The notes beneath the pieces were generated by a model. The model saw only the letters and a program-made list of their open reading frames with translations. It did not search any database and was not told the origin of the DNA. This document shows, piece by piece, positions 36,444-48,437 of a DNA stretch of 64,000 nucleotides; positions within the stretch are counted from its first letter, which is position 1; each line of letters opens with the position of its first letter. The position numbers and the translations under genes were made by a program. The DNA is from Tenebrio molitor (Eukaryota; Arthropoda; Insecta; Coleoptera; Tenebrionidae), in NCBI RefSeq assembly GCF_963966145.1, contig NC_091046.1, positions 33,728,001 to 33,792,000 of the forward strand, written 5' to 3'.

Positions 36444-38254
36444 ATGCACTGTGCTAAGAGAGGAAGAATTTTATACTGCTTTTTGCAGAATGTAAGTTAA
36501 ACTTCATTTTATCAGTTATAATGATTGACGTTTTACTTTTTCAGTATACAACAAACAGTAAACCAAAAATTGTTCCTGATGAAAGTGTTTTAAGTGATAT
36601 CGATAAAAATGTGTATAATCCCAAGAATCATCCTGGAATTTTTAAACCAAGAACGGTTACAATTCCAGAGATGTTCATAAAGGCTGTAGCTAATGTACTT
36701 GAAGGTAAATAAAGCATAATGTTAATTTATTTTTAAAGTTATGACGAAATTGTAGATTATCCAGCAAAATCTCTCATCGAAGATGGTCAAAAATTAATAA
36801 CACATTTAAAGGGTAAAAGACCGCCAGTAGAAAAATTAGAAAGGAAAAAGATTGAACAAGATGTATATAACAAGGTACTTTCACGTCACAATATTCCAAA
36901 ATTAGAAACGGAAGAGAATAGACTGAAATTTCAACAACTAATTGATAACAAAGTATCTATTATTCTAAAAAAAGATGTTTATAATTGGAAACCAGTTAAT
37001 TATGATACATATAATGCTTTAGTGTATTTAATGTCTAGATCTGCTGCAGAATATGCTGTGTTGGCAAAAATATTTTTAGAAATTTCTGAAAGAGATCCTC
37101 AATTTAAACCAAGAAGTTTATTTGATTTTGGATCTGGAGTTGGTACAGCTACTTGGTAAAATAAGTTATAAATTTTCATCACTGTTTGATACCCTTTTAA
37201 ACCATTTTAAGGGCTGCTAATTTATATTGGAAGAAAAATATATTTGAATATTTTAATGTGGATTCATCAAGTGAGATGAATGATTTAGCCCAAATTCTTT
37301 TACAAAGTGGAAAAGGAACAAACAAAATGGAATTAAGAGGAGTTTTCTACAGACAGTTTTTACCATCAGCAAATGTATATAAGTACATAATTTTAAATCA
37401 AACAGACTTTTTATAATTCAGTTTTCAGACTACTTATGATCTAGTTATATCTGCTTATACTTTCCTGGAATTACCCTCTCGACACTCTAGATTAGAAACA
37501 ATTTTAAATTTGTGGAACAAAACACAAAAATATCTTGTGGTAGTTGAACAGGGAACAAATGCAGGATTTCAAGTAAACAAAAACAAAATATATTGCATTA
37601 GTTATTCATAAATTTTGATTATTGTAGATTATTAATGAAATAAGAGATTTTATTCTTTATACAAAGGATAAAAGTGATGGATACATTTTTAGTCCTGTAA
37701 GCCCATCATTTAATAATTTATAAATATTAGCAGATTGTTTTAGTGCCCCCATGATGAAGTATGCCCAAGATTTATGTTAAATGATGGCACACCTTGTAAC
37801 TTTGAGGTTCATTATTTCACTTTACCTATAGGTGCGGTAAGTCGAAGAAGACAAGAAAAGTATTCTTACATTGTGTTTAAAAAAGGTTTAACATGTTAAA
37901 ATTTTTATTCTACTGACAATGCAAGTATGTTAACATTATAGGTAAGCGTGAGTCTTCTAACCCACAATGGCCCCGAATTGTAAGAGAAACTTTAGTTAGA
38001 CCAAGACACACAATTTGTAGAATGTGCACTAAGGATGCTAAATTAGAGGAGGTAATATTTACTGCCTCAAAACATGGCAAGTAAGTAACAGCTATTATTC
38101 CTATTTAAAAGAGTTAATTTTTGTTTGATGAAGGGAAATGTACCGTTGTGCCAGAGCTTCCAAGTGGGGTGACTTAGTTCCAGTTGCGTTAGAGACAGCA
38201 CTTGAGGAGGACACTTCTGAAGATAAAACTAATTTGAAAACAGAACAGGAGTAG
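36444..38254 (+). CDS. METTL17: METTL17, mitochondrial ribosome assembly factor
   Basis: Rsm22-family, methyltransferase-like protein that acts in assembly of the small mitochondrial ribosomal subunit. Nine exons join in frame to 461 aa (human 456): 36444-36491, 36545-36704, 36756-37155, 37212-37374, 37429-37572, 37628-37696, 37744-37885, 37942-38080, 38134-38254. The N-terminus (MHCAKRGRILYCFLQN) is basic and without acidic residues, as for a mitochondrial presequence. A SAM-fold motif I, LFDFGSGVGTATW, sits at residues 191-203. Cys329, Cys335 and Cys346 (CPHDEVC...C) with Cys401 or Cys404 (TICRMC) match the family's 4Fe-4S ligands. Introns are 48-73 bp apart from these being typical for compact insect genes. 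The start is the first ATG and lies 257 bp from XPR1's. Confidence 0.96.
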
Positions 38255-38298
38255 GTAGGTGTATTGATTTGTTTTTAAGTTGAGAAATATTAAGTGAA

Positions 38299-38310
38299 AA
38301 TAAATTTATT
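38299..38310. terminator. palindromic two-way poly(A) signal
   Basis: AATAAATTTATT reads AATAAA on both strands. It lies 45 bp after the METTL17 stop and about 194 bp after the FAM234-like stop at 38504, so either or both transcripts could use it. Confidence 0.6.
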
Positions 38311-38503
38311 TGTAAATATTTGATGGTAATTACTTACAAAACTAAAACTGCGGATTGTCATACATACCTTTAAATACCACAACTTGCCATATTTCACATT
38401 TATGTATATAAAATGATTAATGTTACATTTTTGCATTTTCAACAAAAACTCGTTACTCTTCTAAAATTCAAACAAACTTAACTCAATCAAACAATACTTT
38501 CAA

Positions 38504-41500
38504 CTAATTTCTTGTGTGAAAAACTCCGCCTCCAAGCTTGCCCAGGTACATTGACCAACTTTGCTCATTTTGAGGCAAAAATTTGGCACATCTTTCATCA
38601 ACATTCTGAACGTCACACGAACATTCAATTTTCATTCTGTACACGGTCATCTGACCCAAACTAAGCGAATATATTTGATTAAAATATGAAAATTCTTGTT
38701 TTAAGTTGTCTTGTTCACTCATGCATTCGTCCATGTACAAGTCTTTTTGTTCCTTTTCTGTGTTTTTCGTGTACTGATGGGCTTGATCTGTAATGAAACC
38801 AAATGAATTTGGTCGAAATATCCGAATGATTACGTACCACTTGCAATTTTTTCTTCGAGACAGTCTTTTATTTCTTGTTCAAGCATCTCTGTGTCGTCGG
38901 ATTTCGCAGGTTGCCAATAAGTTATGAAGACGATATCAATAGCGTTACTAGTTGTATTTGATGATTTTAAGATTGCACCTAGCAAGGTCATTGTTCAGTG
39001 TTTTTCATTTTCATTTCATTCATCGAGGGTGACTTACCAACGGATGTGATTTTGCGAATGCCGTTAAATGTGTAGTTCACTTCTCGCTTTTTCCTCCAAT
39101 AACCATTTTCCTTGTCTCGCAGTTCTTTTTCCGACTCCAAATCCCATAAATTGTACGAACTGTTGGCGGCAGCTTTCTTTTCCTCATCTATGATACTTTT
39201 CACTTCTTCATTTTGCTTGATCTTGTCAATGTGAGAAGTGATATCCCGCTGTTCAAACTTTGATTTCCTCAACTGACTCTCTCTGTTTTTAAAATACGTA
39301 TCTCGCAGAATTCCCCACGGCAAATTATTTAGATCATGGAGAAGACGATTTCGAGCCATTTTTATATTCTCATAATCATAAATGCCATATTTTGGGTCCG
39401 GTAAATTTTTCTTTTTAGAGAGAGTCTTCTTCTGATCCTCTGTCTTAAATTGCGTGTGGGTGTTGTCTTCTTTGCTTCTTGAGTTCCTGTTGTTTTTAAA
39501 AATCGGTTCTTTGTACATTTCCTTCGTATTGAATAAATTTGCGCTTTCTGGCGAATCATAATCTGAATCAACATCTCCTGGAATTTCATTTATTATGTTA
39601 CTATTAGGCAACTGCCAGTCATCTTCATTATCATATTTTACATCCAACTATAAATTTTAAAACCACAGTATATTAACTATTATTTACCATCGTATATTAT
39701 GCTTACGTTATCGTTTATTTCTGGATTATTATTATTATCATTATCCATATAGTCTTTAACTATTCCCTGTCTATTGTCTTTATGCCTAAAACTAGAACTC
39801 CCATATTTGTGCACTTTTATTTTTTGAGTGTCACCCATATAATTTTCATCAACTTCTGACTGACCTTCGTTATTTGCCATTTGTATTTTAGGATGGGCCA
39901 CCATATACTCTTTTATTTGTCTCATCGGAGATTTTGTGTTGTTAAATTCCAAAGCAGTTCGATTAGCTACAAAATGCATAATAAATTGAACTCATATAGG
40001 AATTGTGTAAAACTATACCAGAATTATAAATTTCAAAACCGGGAGGCTGGTCATACTGATTAAGTGCATTAAGCTTCATTATACTTGTTGTATTAAATTG
40101 TTGACGACAAACATCAGAAATACCGTCAGCATTATTATTATTATTATTATTTTCTGAAACAAACAAATTTTAAACAACATAATATATTTACACCGCCAGA
40201 TACAAACCCTTCAAAATCCCTTTATTCGAATGATAAATTTCGATATTAGTACATTCCATGGTCCAAAACAGAAACATGTCAAACCCGTGGGATTCCATTT
40301 GCAAAGTTAAGCCACTCATCTGAGTCGCGACACTTCCTCCTATCGATTTTGTGTAAATGGGTTTTCCAGTTTTACCGTCAATAATAAAAGTTTTTGTATA
40401 ATTGTATTTAAGGATATTATCGTATTTTTGATATATTATCAAAAAATCTGTTATATTGTCGTCATTGAAGTAACCCGGAGCTGGTGTGATGTTACTCTCA
40501 GAATTTGGAATCGTGTAATTCCAGATTTGATCTAACGTTAACCCGTTTATTGCAACTACTGTTGAATTGTACATGGCAGTAATAATATCCTGTATGTTGT
40601 CTCCAGTTATGTCAACCAAAACAGATTGTGTAAGAATACCTTTATAACGATCCTCATAAATTGTGTGAATCGACTAAAAATCAATACTATCTATTAAAGT
40701 AAAATCATTTTGCAGCGTCGTACCAGGTTTCCACTCAGTAAGCTCTCAACGGATGCAACACTTAAATTTCCAGGTGTCGTGGGGCTGCCGCTACCAATAA
40801 TTGCATAGTAATGACTTGCATTTATTTTTAATATTTGAGGCATGAAAAATGTTTTTGCCTGATATGGCAAATTTATCCTGCTTAGTTCCTTGCCATTTTT
40901 GCCAGAAATTAGCAGCAAATGACCTTCTCTGGCTACAATTTGGATATTATTATGTAATTCATAAGCGTCGATTCAAAAATATTGTACGTACAGTCGAGTG
41001 ATGTATGTGACGACAGTATATCTGGAACACTGTCATTGTTCTGATCCGGAATGAAATTGGCTACGAAAACATCTAATTTGTGGTTATTTTGTTGCCATAT
41101 TAAAGATCCGTTTTTCGAATCGAGAGCCACGAGTGAGCCTTCTTCACCAATAGCCAAACAATCCTCCAAACCATCACCGTTGAGGTCCGCCGAACACTGG
41201 AGGGCGAAAATAGTGTCATTAGTCCAGTACCTCCAGACGATACCACCAGTAGTTCCGTTTAGTGCTATCACTCCTCCTTTACAAGGGGGAGGAACCCCCA
41301 AGAATATGGGACAGAATAAGCTCGAGGGTAGTGTGTTGTAATTATCGCCTAAAATGTTAATAGTAGTACAGGAAAAAAACTTTGCTGTTCGCTAAACCTG
41401 TCCCGAAACCGAAAATAATATCATCAATCCCATTGTTGTTCAAGTCCAATAGGCGTATGGGAGAATCCGTGGTGAGTATAGGCAAATTCGTAGCCCATAC

Positions 41501-42023
41501 ATCTGTAACTTTTAAATTACTACACGGTAATAATTTAATTGAATTTCTGACTGGTTTAGATTTAGATATTATCCAGTCTCTTAGTCTGTCTAGAGGTAAT
41601 GGAAATATCGATACCAAAATGACAACTAAGATTATTACACCTTAAAAAGAACATAACTGAGTATCTTTCTTAAAATTTCATAAAACAACGTACCAATTAA
41701 AATACTCAGTGCTGCAAATATGTAGCAACATGGCTTACAAAAAGCTTTACATGGAGGTTTAGCTTTTAATCTGGATGTGAAATCAGGTTTACCAAGTTTC
41801 CTTCGCGGTGCCATTAAGGGTCTTTTTACATTTAATTCTTCCGCAAGCTAAAATGATTTTGTGAATAAAAATGTACTATTTTTATAGGAGTTCCGTGTAC
41901 TTTATAACTGTTTTTACCATCCCGTATAAACACTTCATCTTCTACGTCACTTAGATCATCTTCATCCAAAGAAATACTCTCTCTTACTTCACCACCTAAG
42001 CTCATTCCTGGGTATGTTGCCAT
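38504..42023 (-). CDS. FAM234 (ITFG3)-like membrane protein with FG-GAP repeats
   Basis: Eleven exons join in frame to 993 aa: 42023-41901, 41847-41694, 41640-41398, 41348-40992, 40932-40724, 40673-40208, 40153-40019, 39966-39707, 39647-39038, 38978-38838, 38787-38504. The chosen ATG (MATYPGMSLGG) is the first in frame. An acidic cytoplasmic head (residues 1-73) and a Cys-rich juxtamembrane patch precede one transmembrane helix (about 82-105). The rest, probably extracellular, has FG-GAP-type calcium motifs: DLNNNGIDD, DLNGDGLEDCL, DQNNDSVPD, DITGDNIQD. An Asn run and a long, charged, low-complexity stretch (exons 7-9) split the propeller from a C-terminal part with GQMTVYR and CSCDVQ. Cargo unknown. 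Human relatives (552-622 aa) are shorter; the extra is mainly the charged insert. Confidence 0.87.
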
Positions 42024-42381
42024 TCTTAATTCTGACGCACACAAAATATGGTTTTTAATTATTTTGCTTACTTCAAACTTACCTCGTATGAATTCTTACA
42101 GTCAGTTATATTAAGTATACATATATTTTAATAACTTGTATAAGTATAAATTTGTTAGGGAGAACGTATAACTAAGTGTGCGCTTATATTTACACCAAGA
42201 TAAAGTTAAATTGTCATTTCACAAACATATGTTTTGGTACCCTGCAGTAACTTTGCACATGTCCCAAAGTATTGATTAGTGTAGCAATGCTCGGCGATTC
42301 CAAATTAATTTCAGTATGATAAATAAACTTACGTTTGATGGTATCACATCGTTCAGATAAAGCGTGTTTATTTTATTTATA

Positions 42382-43435
42382 TACAGGGTGAACCATCCTT
42401 AATAATTCCTTAATAAACCATATTTCTAATCATCGTAGAAATTTTAATTTTGCGGTCAATAATCTACACTGAAAGTACTATCGCGGCCATCCAAAACTGA
42501 ACGTTTTTTTTTTATAGTTTGATATTTACTTTAAATCATAGGCGTCCTAAAATGTCAAAGTTTGACACTAGCAATAAAAAATTTATTGAAACTATTTTTT
42601 TTAAATACCACATCTCTCTCCGATACAGACAGCTAGGGCTATTGTAAAGCTAGAAGAAAATTGGTCGTTGGCTGCTGTGGCGAGAGAATTACAATGCAGT
42701 AATACTTGCATCTTCAATATAAAGAGGGGTTGGCAAGAAAACAGGCTTGAGAGGCCAATGCGAATAGGTGTTAGAAAGGTTTCTTTACTAAAGTTTACTT
42801 TCACTTTAATAATGTATTAATTACTTCTCAGTCTCATTTTTATTATTACAACTTTTTATTATTAAAATAGTAACGCCTGCTGCACGAACGCCAATGAATA
42901 CAGCCTGATTTAATCTAACGAAAAATACGGAAATTTTCGCAAGCTATCGTTCACTTTTGGATGGCCGCGATTGTACTACAACATGAATTTTTTATTTTTT
43001 CAAACAGACGCTCCAAAAGGCGTCAGGACGCTAAAAACTGAAAAAATTAAAAAAAAAATTGATTTTTTTTAACGACTCCCGAATATGATTCGGGACAGAT
43101 ATATATCGCCAGAAATTTTTTCTTGCAGTCCAACAATCGTGTTTGTCGCTCAAAATTACCCGCGGGCTAGCGCCCTCGTGTAATTTTCTCGCTACAAACA
43201 CTCGTGTGTCAGGACTGCTCGAAAAAATTTCCGGCAATATATCTGTTTCTTGGTATATTATATATGATAATAAAACACTTATCAAAGTCAAATATCACAT
43301 TTATTTTATTTTATAAAAAATGATTCGGTCATTTCGTACATCGGAAATTTAAGATTATGCCTTCTAAATTTCAATTTTTGTTTACATTTAAAAAAGGGTT
43401 TAATCGCAAATATGCTATACAATGGTCCACCCTGT
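42382..43435. mobile_element. non-autonomous TIR element with nested MITE (1.05 kb)
   Basis: Ends TACAGGGTGAACCAT and ATGGTCCACCCTGTA with TA boundaries. Contains the MITE at 42476-42975 and a hairpin-rich block at 43070-43285 (paired ATATATCGCCAGAAATTTTT / AAAAATTTCCGGCAATATAT). Confidence 0.75.
42476..42975. repeat. MITE 'TACTATCGCGGCC', with HTH remnant
   Basis: Ends TACTATCGCGGCCATCCAAA and complement. At about 42625-42765 the plus strand encodes a helix-turn-helix-like remnant (IVKLEENWSLAAVARELQCS), suggesting descent from an autonomous transposon. Confidence 0.8.
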
Positions 43436-43951
43436 AGTAGGCATATTGATATTTTTCTTCATCAGAAAGTTTAACCTTAAGGTTTAAGAAAAAATCGAAA
43501 AAAAAATCTAGTTGCATTTTATTTTGTTTCAAGTAAATTCCACCCCATTATATCTCCTTCCTTTGAAATATTATGTATATGCAAATTTGTGTCTAACATC
43601 TCTATGAATATACATATACAAATGATAATATTTAGCTTTGACTCTACTGAAGAGTAAGAAAAAATATGATATTTTTCTGTTTTTAACCTGATGAAGTTCC
43701 TTCTTAACCTGATGTTTCCATCGTAATAATACCTACAGACCAGAAAACATAGGTGAAAATTATGACAGTGGAGATATAGTCGTCCAAGAATTCTAACGTT
43801 ATATGTACCACAATTTAATTTCAATAATGAGAAGATTATTATTTGACACCTCCGACTGAGAGAAGTAGGTATATACCTACTCCTTAGTCCAACAGAGATT
43901 GCCTGGTCCCTCCACTCTTTCTTTAAATGCATACGACTATACCAAGGAGGT

Positions 43952-44010
43952 TAACTTTAACCTCCTTGGACTAAGAAGGTTAACTTTAACCTCCTTGGAC
44001 TATACATACA
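43952..44010. repeat. two tandem palindromic units
   Basis: AAGGAGGTTAACTTTAACCT-type palindrome occurs twice in tandem with TCCTTGGACTA between. No known function. Confidence 0.7.
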
Positions 44011-44265
44011 TGTCTTACAGGTAAGGTCAAGTTGTCACTGGACTGATTTTTATAAATTTGTTTATGACATTATGACAGACCCTTTTCAAAACCATTTGCT
44101 GACAATATTCAACAGGTTTTCAACCCGTGTAACTTCTGTGCAAGAAATTGGTGTATCTTACATCACTACTCTAGCCAATAGGAAAACTGTCTCGTCTTCA
44201 CCAAAAAAAAAGCCAAAATCTTCCTGATTTTGTTATTTAGTGAACAAGTAAACAATCTTTTTTGC

Positions 44266-44693
44266 TAGGGTGACCAGACGTCCGGATAAAGCCGGACATG
44301 TCCTACTTTTTGACCAAAAGTCCGGCCAGCCTTTTCTTACGTCCGGCTTTTTTACTCTTGAATCGTACTCAAATCTTAAGTCTTTACTGGACTCAAGATG
44401 ACCGTCAAAATTCGCAGGCTTAAAATTAAATAGGCAATTTAGTCTTTTAGGTACGCCTTTTACGTATTTATCTTCAGCGGGAAAAGTGCTATATAGTGTG
44501 CTAATGTTATTGTTATAGAATATTATTAAAAAATACAATAGGTACTACTTCACTCAAATGTTATGACTTATGAGTTGGACTTTTAATACCTATATTTTTA
44601 TTTTTGTTCACTAATTGTCATCCTTTTTTAATAAAAATCATCCTTTTTTGCCTTGTTTGTCCTCTTTTGTCATATTGACTTCGGGTCACCCTA
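44266..44693. repeat. hAT-type MITE (about 428 bp)
   Basis: Ends TAGGGTGACC and GGTCACCCTA with CGTCCGG motifs inside. Flanks share TTTTTGC (7 bp), consistent with a hAT target duplication. Confidence 0.8.
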
Positions 44694-44743
44694 TTTTTGC
44701 ACGATTTGTATATCATGAAATGAGCAACTTTACTCCCTGATTA

Positions 44744-46635
44744 TACAGGGTGTGGCACAACTCACGCCCCAGAGAAAACTGACTTGTGCCGACAGCAATA
44801 ACATTACTGGAAAGACTGATTCTTTTCTCTTATCTGCTTTTTTAATCAGATCCACCAATCCCGTTAGTCAAGCGCGAAAAAACTAGGGAAAAACAGCTTG
44901 GTTTCCAAAAATATTATCATTCTACTCAAAATATCTGGTCGACTGTATTTTATTGTCAAATTTAGCACATTATTGCACTGTCAAAAAATGTAGGTTAAGA
45001 ATAATGTCAATAAATTTAATAAAAGTTGTTATCGTATAGCCCGCATCTATTAATACAAATTTATTATTGGGCGGAAGTCGTAAAGCAAACAACAAATGGT
45101 GGTTCTAAAAAGAACCGAGTTTAATAGAACGAAAGCAAATAATAACAAAGCTAAACACAAACAAAACTCAAAGAAAGAAGAATTAAAGGAGATGCTCCAA
45201 ATGTCCACCATTCATTTCGAGACACAGTTGTGCACGCCGTAGTAAGTTTAATTTAGAGGCCCTGACCATTTCAGGTGTACCTAAGTGTTCCAAAAGCTTC
45301 TTGTAATCTGTTTCGAAGATCCTCCTCGTTATGAATGGGTCGGTTGTAAACAACGTTTTTCACGTACCCCCATAAGAAAAAATCCAGAGGATTGAGATCC
45401 GGAGATCGTGCAGGCCAGTGGCGTGGACCACCTCGTCCGATCCAACGATTAGGATACATTCGATTCAAAATACCTTGCACATTGCGACTGAAATGGGGTG
45501 GTGCCCCGTCATGTTGGAACCACTGATTTACGAGAAAAATCAATGGAATATTTTCAAGTAAATGAGCCAGTTCCTTGTTTAAAAAGTTTGCGTACACTGC
45601 TCCTGTTAAACGCATAGGGAATTCAAAAGGTCCGATCTGAAAATAAAGAATACCTAAACACGCTTTCTTTATTTTTTACAATCTTGACTTACTACTGAAT
45701 CTCTCACTAGTCCTGACCACAAATTTACGGAAAATCGACGCTGAAATGTACGCGGATAAGTAGCCCTTGGATTATCGTACGACCAGACATGCAAATTTCG
45801 ATGGTTGAAACATCCCTGCCGACCAAAACTTGATTCGTCCGAAAACAAGATCCGTGAAATAAAATTTTCATCTTCTGCCGCTTTATTAAGCAACCAAACG
45901 CAAAAATTTCTTCGAGCAGGGTAATCTTCTGGTTCGAGATGTTGCACACGAGTATAGTGGAAAGTATGAAGTTTGTTCTCATTCAAAACGCGATGTACCG
46001 ATCTCCTGGAGATATCTACCTCTTGGGCAATTTCTCTTATACTCCTATTTCCATCTTCTTCAACGATATTCAGTATTGCCTCTTCATTAGCCAAGGTCCG
46101 TACGGTTCGTGCACCTCCGCCAATTTCATTTCGATTCGGCAAAACTTTCCCTGTTTCTTGAGCCCTAGCAAGTACTCTCAAAATTGTTTTGTGATCAGGA
46201 GAAGGTTGGTCAGGAAAACGATCAGAGAAAATTCTTGCTGTCTCCCTAGCGTTCCGTCCGCATTCTCCAAAAATAATCAACATCTCAACATAATCGGCAC
46301 CTGAATACAGCTCGGCAGAGTTTTGCAACAAGTTTTCAGATCTTGAGAAAACACAATGACAAATTAAAATGTTTAAATTGTCAAGATGACACAAACATCT
46401 GTCAAAAAAAGCAGTGGACCATTTGATTATAAAAAGGTTCGCGCGGTTCGATAATATTCGATTGCGTAGCAACCAATTAAGTCCTCGATGGTATTCTCGG
46501 CTGATTGGTCAATTTCGCAATGTCTTTTCTCGCTTGTTTTGAGAGTAAAAAAAATATAGTTTTTAATTTACGTTTCAGCGTAATCCCACGAATTTGCCAG
46601 TCTTCTGTGGGGCGTCAGTCCTGCCATTCCCTGTA
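44744..46635 (-). mobile_element. mariner-like (DD41D-spaced) transposon, near complete (1.9 kb)
   Basis: Terminal repeats TACAGGGTGTGGCACAACTC and, from the other end, TACAGGGAATGGCAGGACTG, both continuing into ACGCCCCASAGA. TA at both ends. It carries a long minus-strand transposase gene with one small intron and only a few lesions, so it moved recently compared with the other relics here. Confidence 0.9.
45183..46310 (-). pseudogene. DUF4817-type DDE transposase, intron-containing, lightly damaged
   Basis: Exon 1 46310-45693 and exon 2 from 45636 join in phase around a 56-base intron (GTAAGT...TTTTCAG). Order: helix-turn-helix domains (IIFGECGRNARETARIF; IREIAQEVDISRRSVHRVL), first Asp in LFSDESSF, second in QHDGAPPH, third in SPDLNPLDFFLWG, with 41 residues between the second and third. 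That spacing is outside the classic mariner DD34D and fits a DD41D-type subgroup. Two lesions: where relatives start with Met-Tyr-Ser-Gly the codon is CTG (46310), the next in-frame ATG being eight codons on; and a frameshift near 45275 ends the frame early at 45271, while the usual C-terminal text continues in the next frame to 45183. Transposition activity is doubtful. Confidence 0.88.
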
Positions 46636-46654
46636 TGGAGTAAAGTGGCTCTTT

Positions 46655-46742
46655 TTCCCCTTGGGCAAAAAACCGTAGCCAACTCAAGCTTTTAATCATC
46701 TTTTTTCCCCTTGGCCAAAAAACAATAGCCTATTCAACCTTT
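46655..46742. repeat. short tandem duplication
   Basis: Two copies of a unit of about 47 bases containing TTTTTCCCCTTGG and CAAAAAAC, with a few mismatches. Confidence 0.6.
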
Positions 46743-46750
46743 TATGGTAG

Positions 46751-47002
46751 AGTTACGGCCACGGAATTTCGTCAGTTAAATTACTGTCAATTCGAAAAAA
46801 CTTGTGTAGCTTAAGCTTTATTGTCATTATGACTGGCATTCAAAATTTCTGTGACAGAAATTCTGTCACGCACACTAAAAATCAAAATGCTACCAGTAAC
46901 GTTTTTGATATCCATGTCCAAAATTCCAATGTGGGGTTACAAATGTATTTACAGCTAATGTCAGTTGAATGACAATACTGACGAAATTCCGTGGCCGTAA
47001 CT
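46751..47002. repeat. MITE, 252 bp
   Basis: Ends AGTTACGGCCACGGAATTTC and the exact complement at the right, at least 26 bases. Confidence 0.85.
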
Positions 47003-47034
47003 GTACATATTTATTTCGAATTAATTTTTTTTTC

Positions 47035-47310
47035 ACTCGAGGTGCAGTTTGTAGCCCGAAAGCGAAGCCCGAGGGTCCTACAAAGCAACGACGGTAACAA
47101 TCATGCATTCCCAAGGTGCAGATACTACATATTATTTGCACGATTCAAAAATTTTAATTGAAAAAAGCCGAAAAGTTAAAAATTATTTTTAACTGTTAAA
47201 ATGACACTTCAATTTAACTTGACAGTTAGTGATAATTTACAAATTTTCGGCTTTTTTCTATTAAAATCGGTGAGTCGTGCAAAAAATACGGCTACAAACT
47301 GCACCTCGGA
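47035..47310. repeat. inverted-repeat element, about 276 bp
   Basis: CGAGGTGCAGTTTGTAGCC pairs with GGCTACAAACTGCACCTCG; an inner pair is AAAAAAGCCGAAAA with TTTCGGCTTTTTTC. Confidence 0.75.
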
Positions 47311-47599
47311 TAAAAATCATCCACTTCACTCCCTCGGTGCATAATACTCGTAAACTATTGTTGACTGACGGTTATAAATTCGGTTACCAGAAGCCACTAT
47401 CAGAAAATTGCGTGAAGAGCCTATATAATAAACCGAAGGTTTTTTTAAGCACAATCATGACAAATTTTGTGACAAGATACTCTTGCACAGGCGAGCGATC
47501 ACTATTTTCGAAAACATTTCATTTTTAATTACCTTACTGCACCGACTCGGAAGTTAAGGCGGTTTGTTTATATTTTGTCCAGAGTCCCTTCCAAAAAAG

Positions 47600-48437
47600 A
47601 ATGAAATCAACTTAAGTAGGTACATAACATTTTTGTTTTACAATACAAAAGTTTCCGATAATAATGCGGAATCTGGAAAAGTGCCCCGAATACTTGCAGC
47701 GTTTCCACGTTGAATGGCAAGGGAAATCCTCTCGAAAAGGAATTTCTTTGATTTTGAATCGCCTGATTCCGCAATAAGTTTCCGATGACATTAATGAAAT
47801 CGATGGCTTCTTTGCACCAAGGGCGTAAAGTTTCAAAGACTAAACCTTTAAATAAGTAATTTGACGAAATAATTGAACTATATTTGCTATGTTTGCGTTT
47901 GCAAGCCATTTCAGCGGCAAAACCTGAAACTTCACAAGTTTTCAAAACGTAACTGTCTACTCTCTGCAAGTGTATCTACAATAGTAACGTCCCAAACTAA
48001 AGGTTGACCTTTAATCCATGGTACTAAAGTCATCCCATCTGGCATCTGGGCGTTTTCCATCATCCCGGGACAGTCCGTTTGGTTCTAAAGTTGAATTAAC
48101 ATGAATAGAAGTCAAAGACCGGTTGATAATAGAATTAATTTCAGTGTGTCTGGTAAATCTACCACTGCTTTTTGAACAACTTAGACCGTGGATACCAATT
48201 TCGTCTACTTTCGCATTGCATTTGCAAATATGAGGTGTACAAAGATTACAACCCAATCTTAAAACAATACAAACTTGGAAGGAAGTGTTATCTAAAAGAG
48301 TACCAATATTAGGAGAAGGTATTGCATGTAACCAAGATCCTGATTCTCTGCATTTCAAAGCCTTAAAACGAGCCAAGTCTCTAGGTGAATTAAAAATTAA
48401 GTAATTGCCAATTATTCGTTTGATTCTCCTATCCCAC
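47600..48437 (-). pseudogene. C-terminal region of an older non-LTR element (nuclease-like)
   Basis: Minus-strand peptide with ARFKALKCRESGSWLHAIPS, VLRLGCNLCTPHICKC, GIHGLSCSKSSGRFTRH, then DGKRPD and, after a frameshift near 48040, LVWDVTIVDT. The RPD...D order resembles a PD-(D/E)XK nuclease. A last part (47969-47700) has SKYSS and FETLRPW. I know this layout from C-termini of invertebrate non-LTR reverse transcriptases but cannot name the clade. Frameshifts and a stop make it dead. Its upstream part lies at 50705-50940, beyond the inserted LINE. Confidence 0.65.

Noticed and set aside
41051..41645. Plus-strand frames of 87-96 codons
   Set aside because: Antisense shadows of FAM234-like exons 3 and 4.
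45939..46304. Plus-strand frame of 121 codons
   Set aside because: Antisense shadow of the transposase exon 1.
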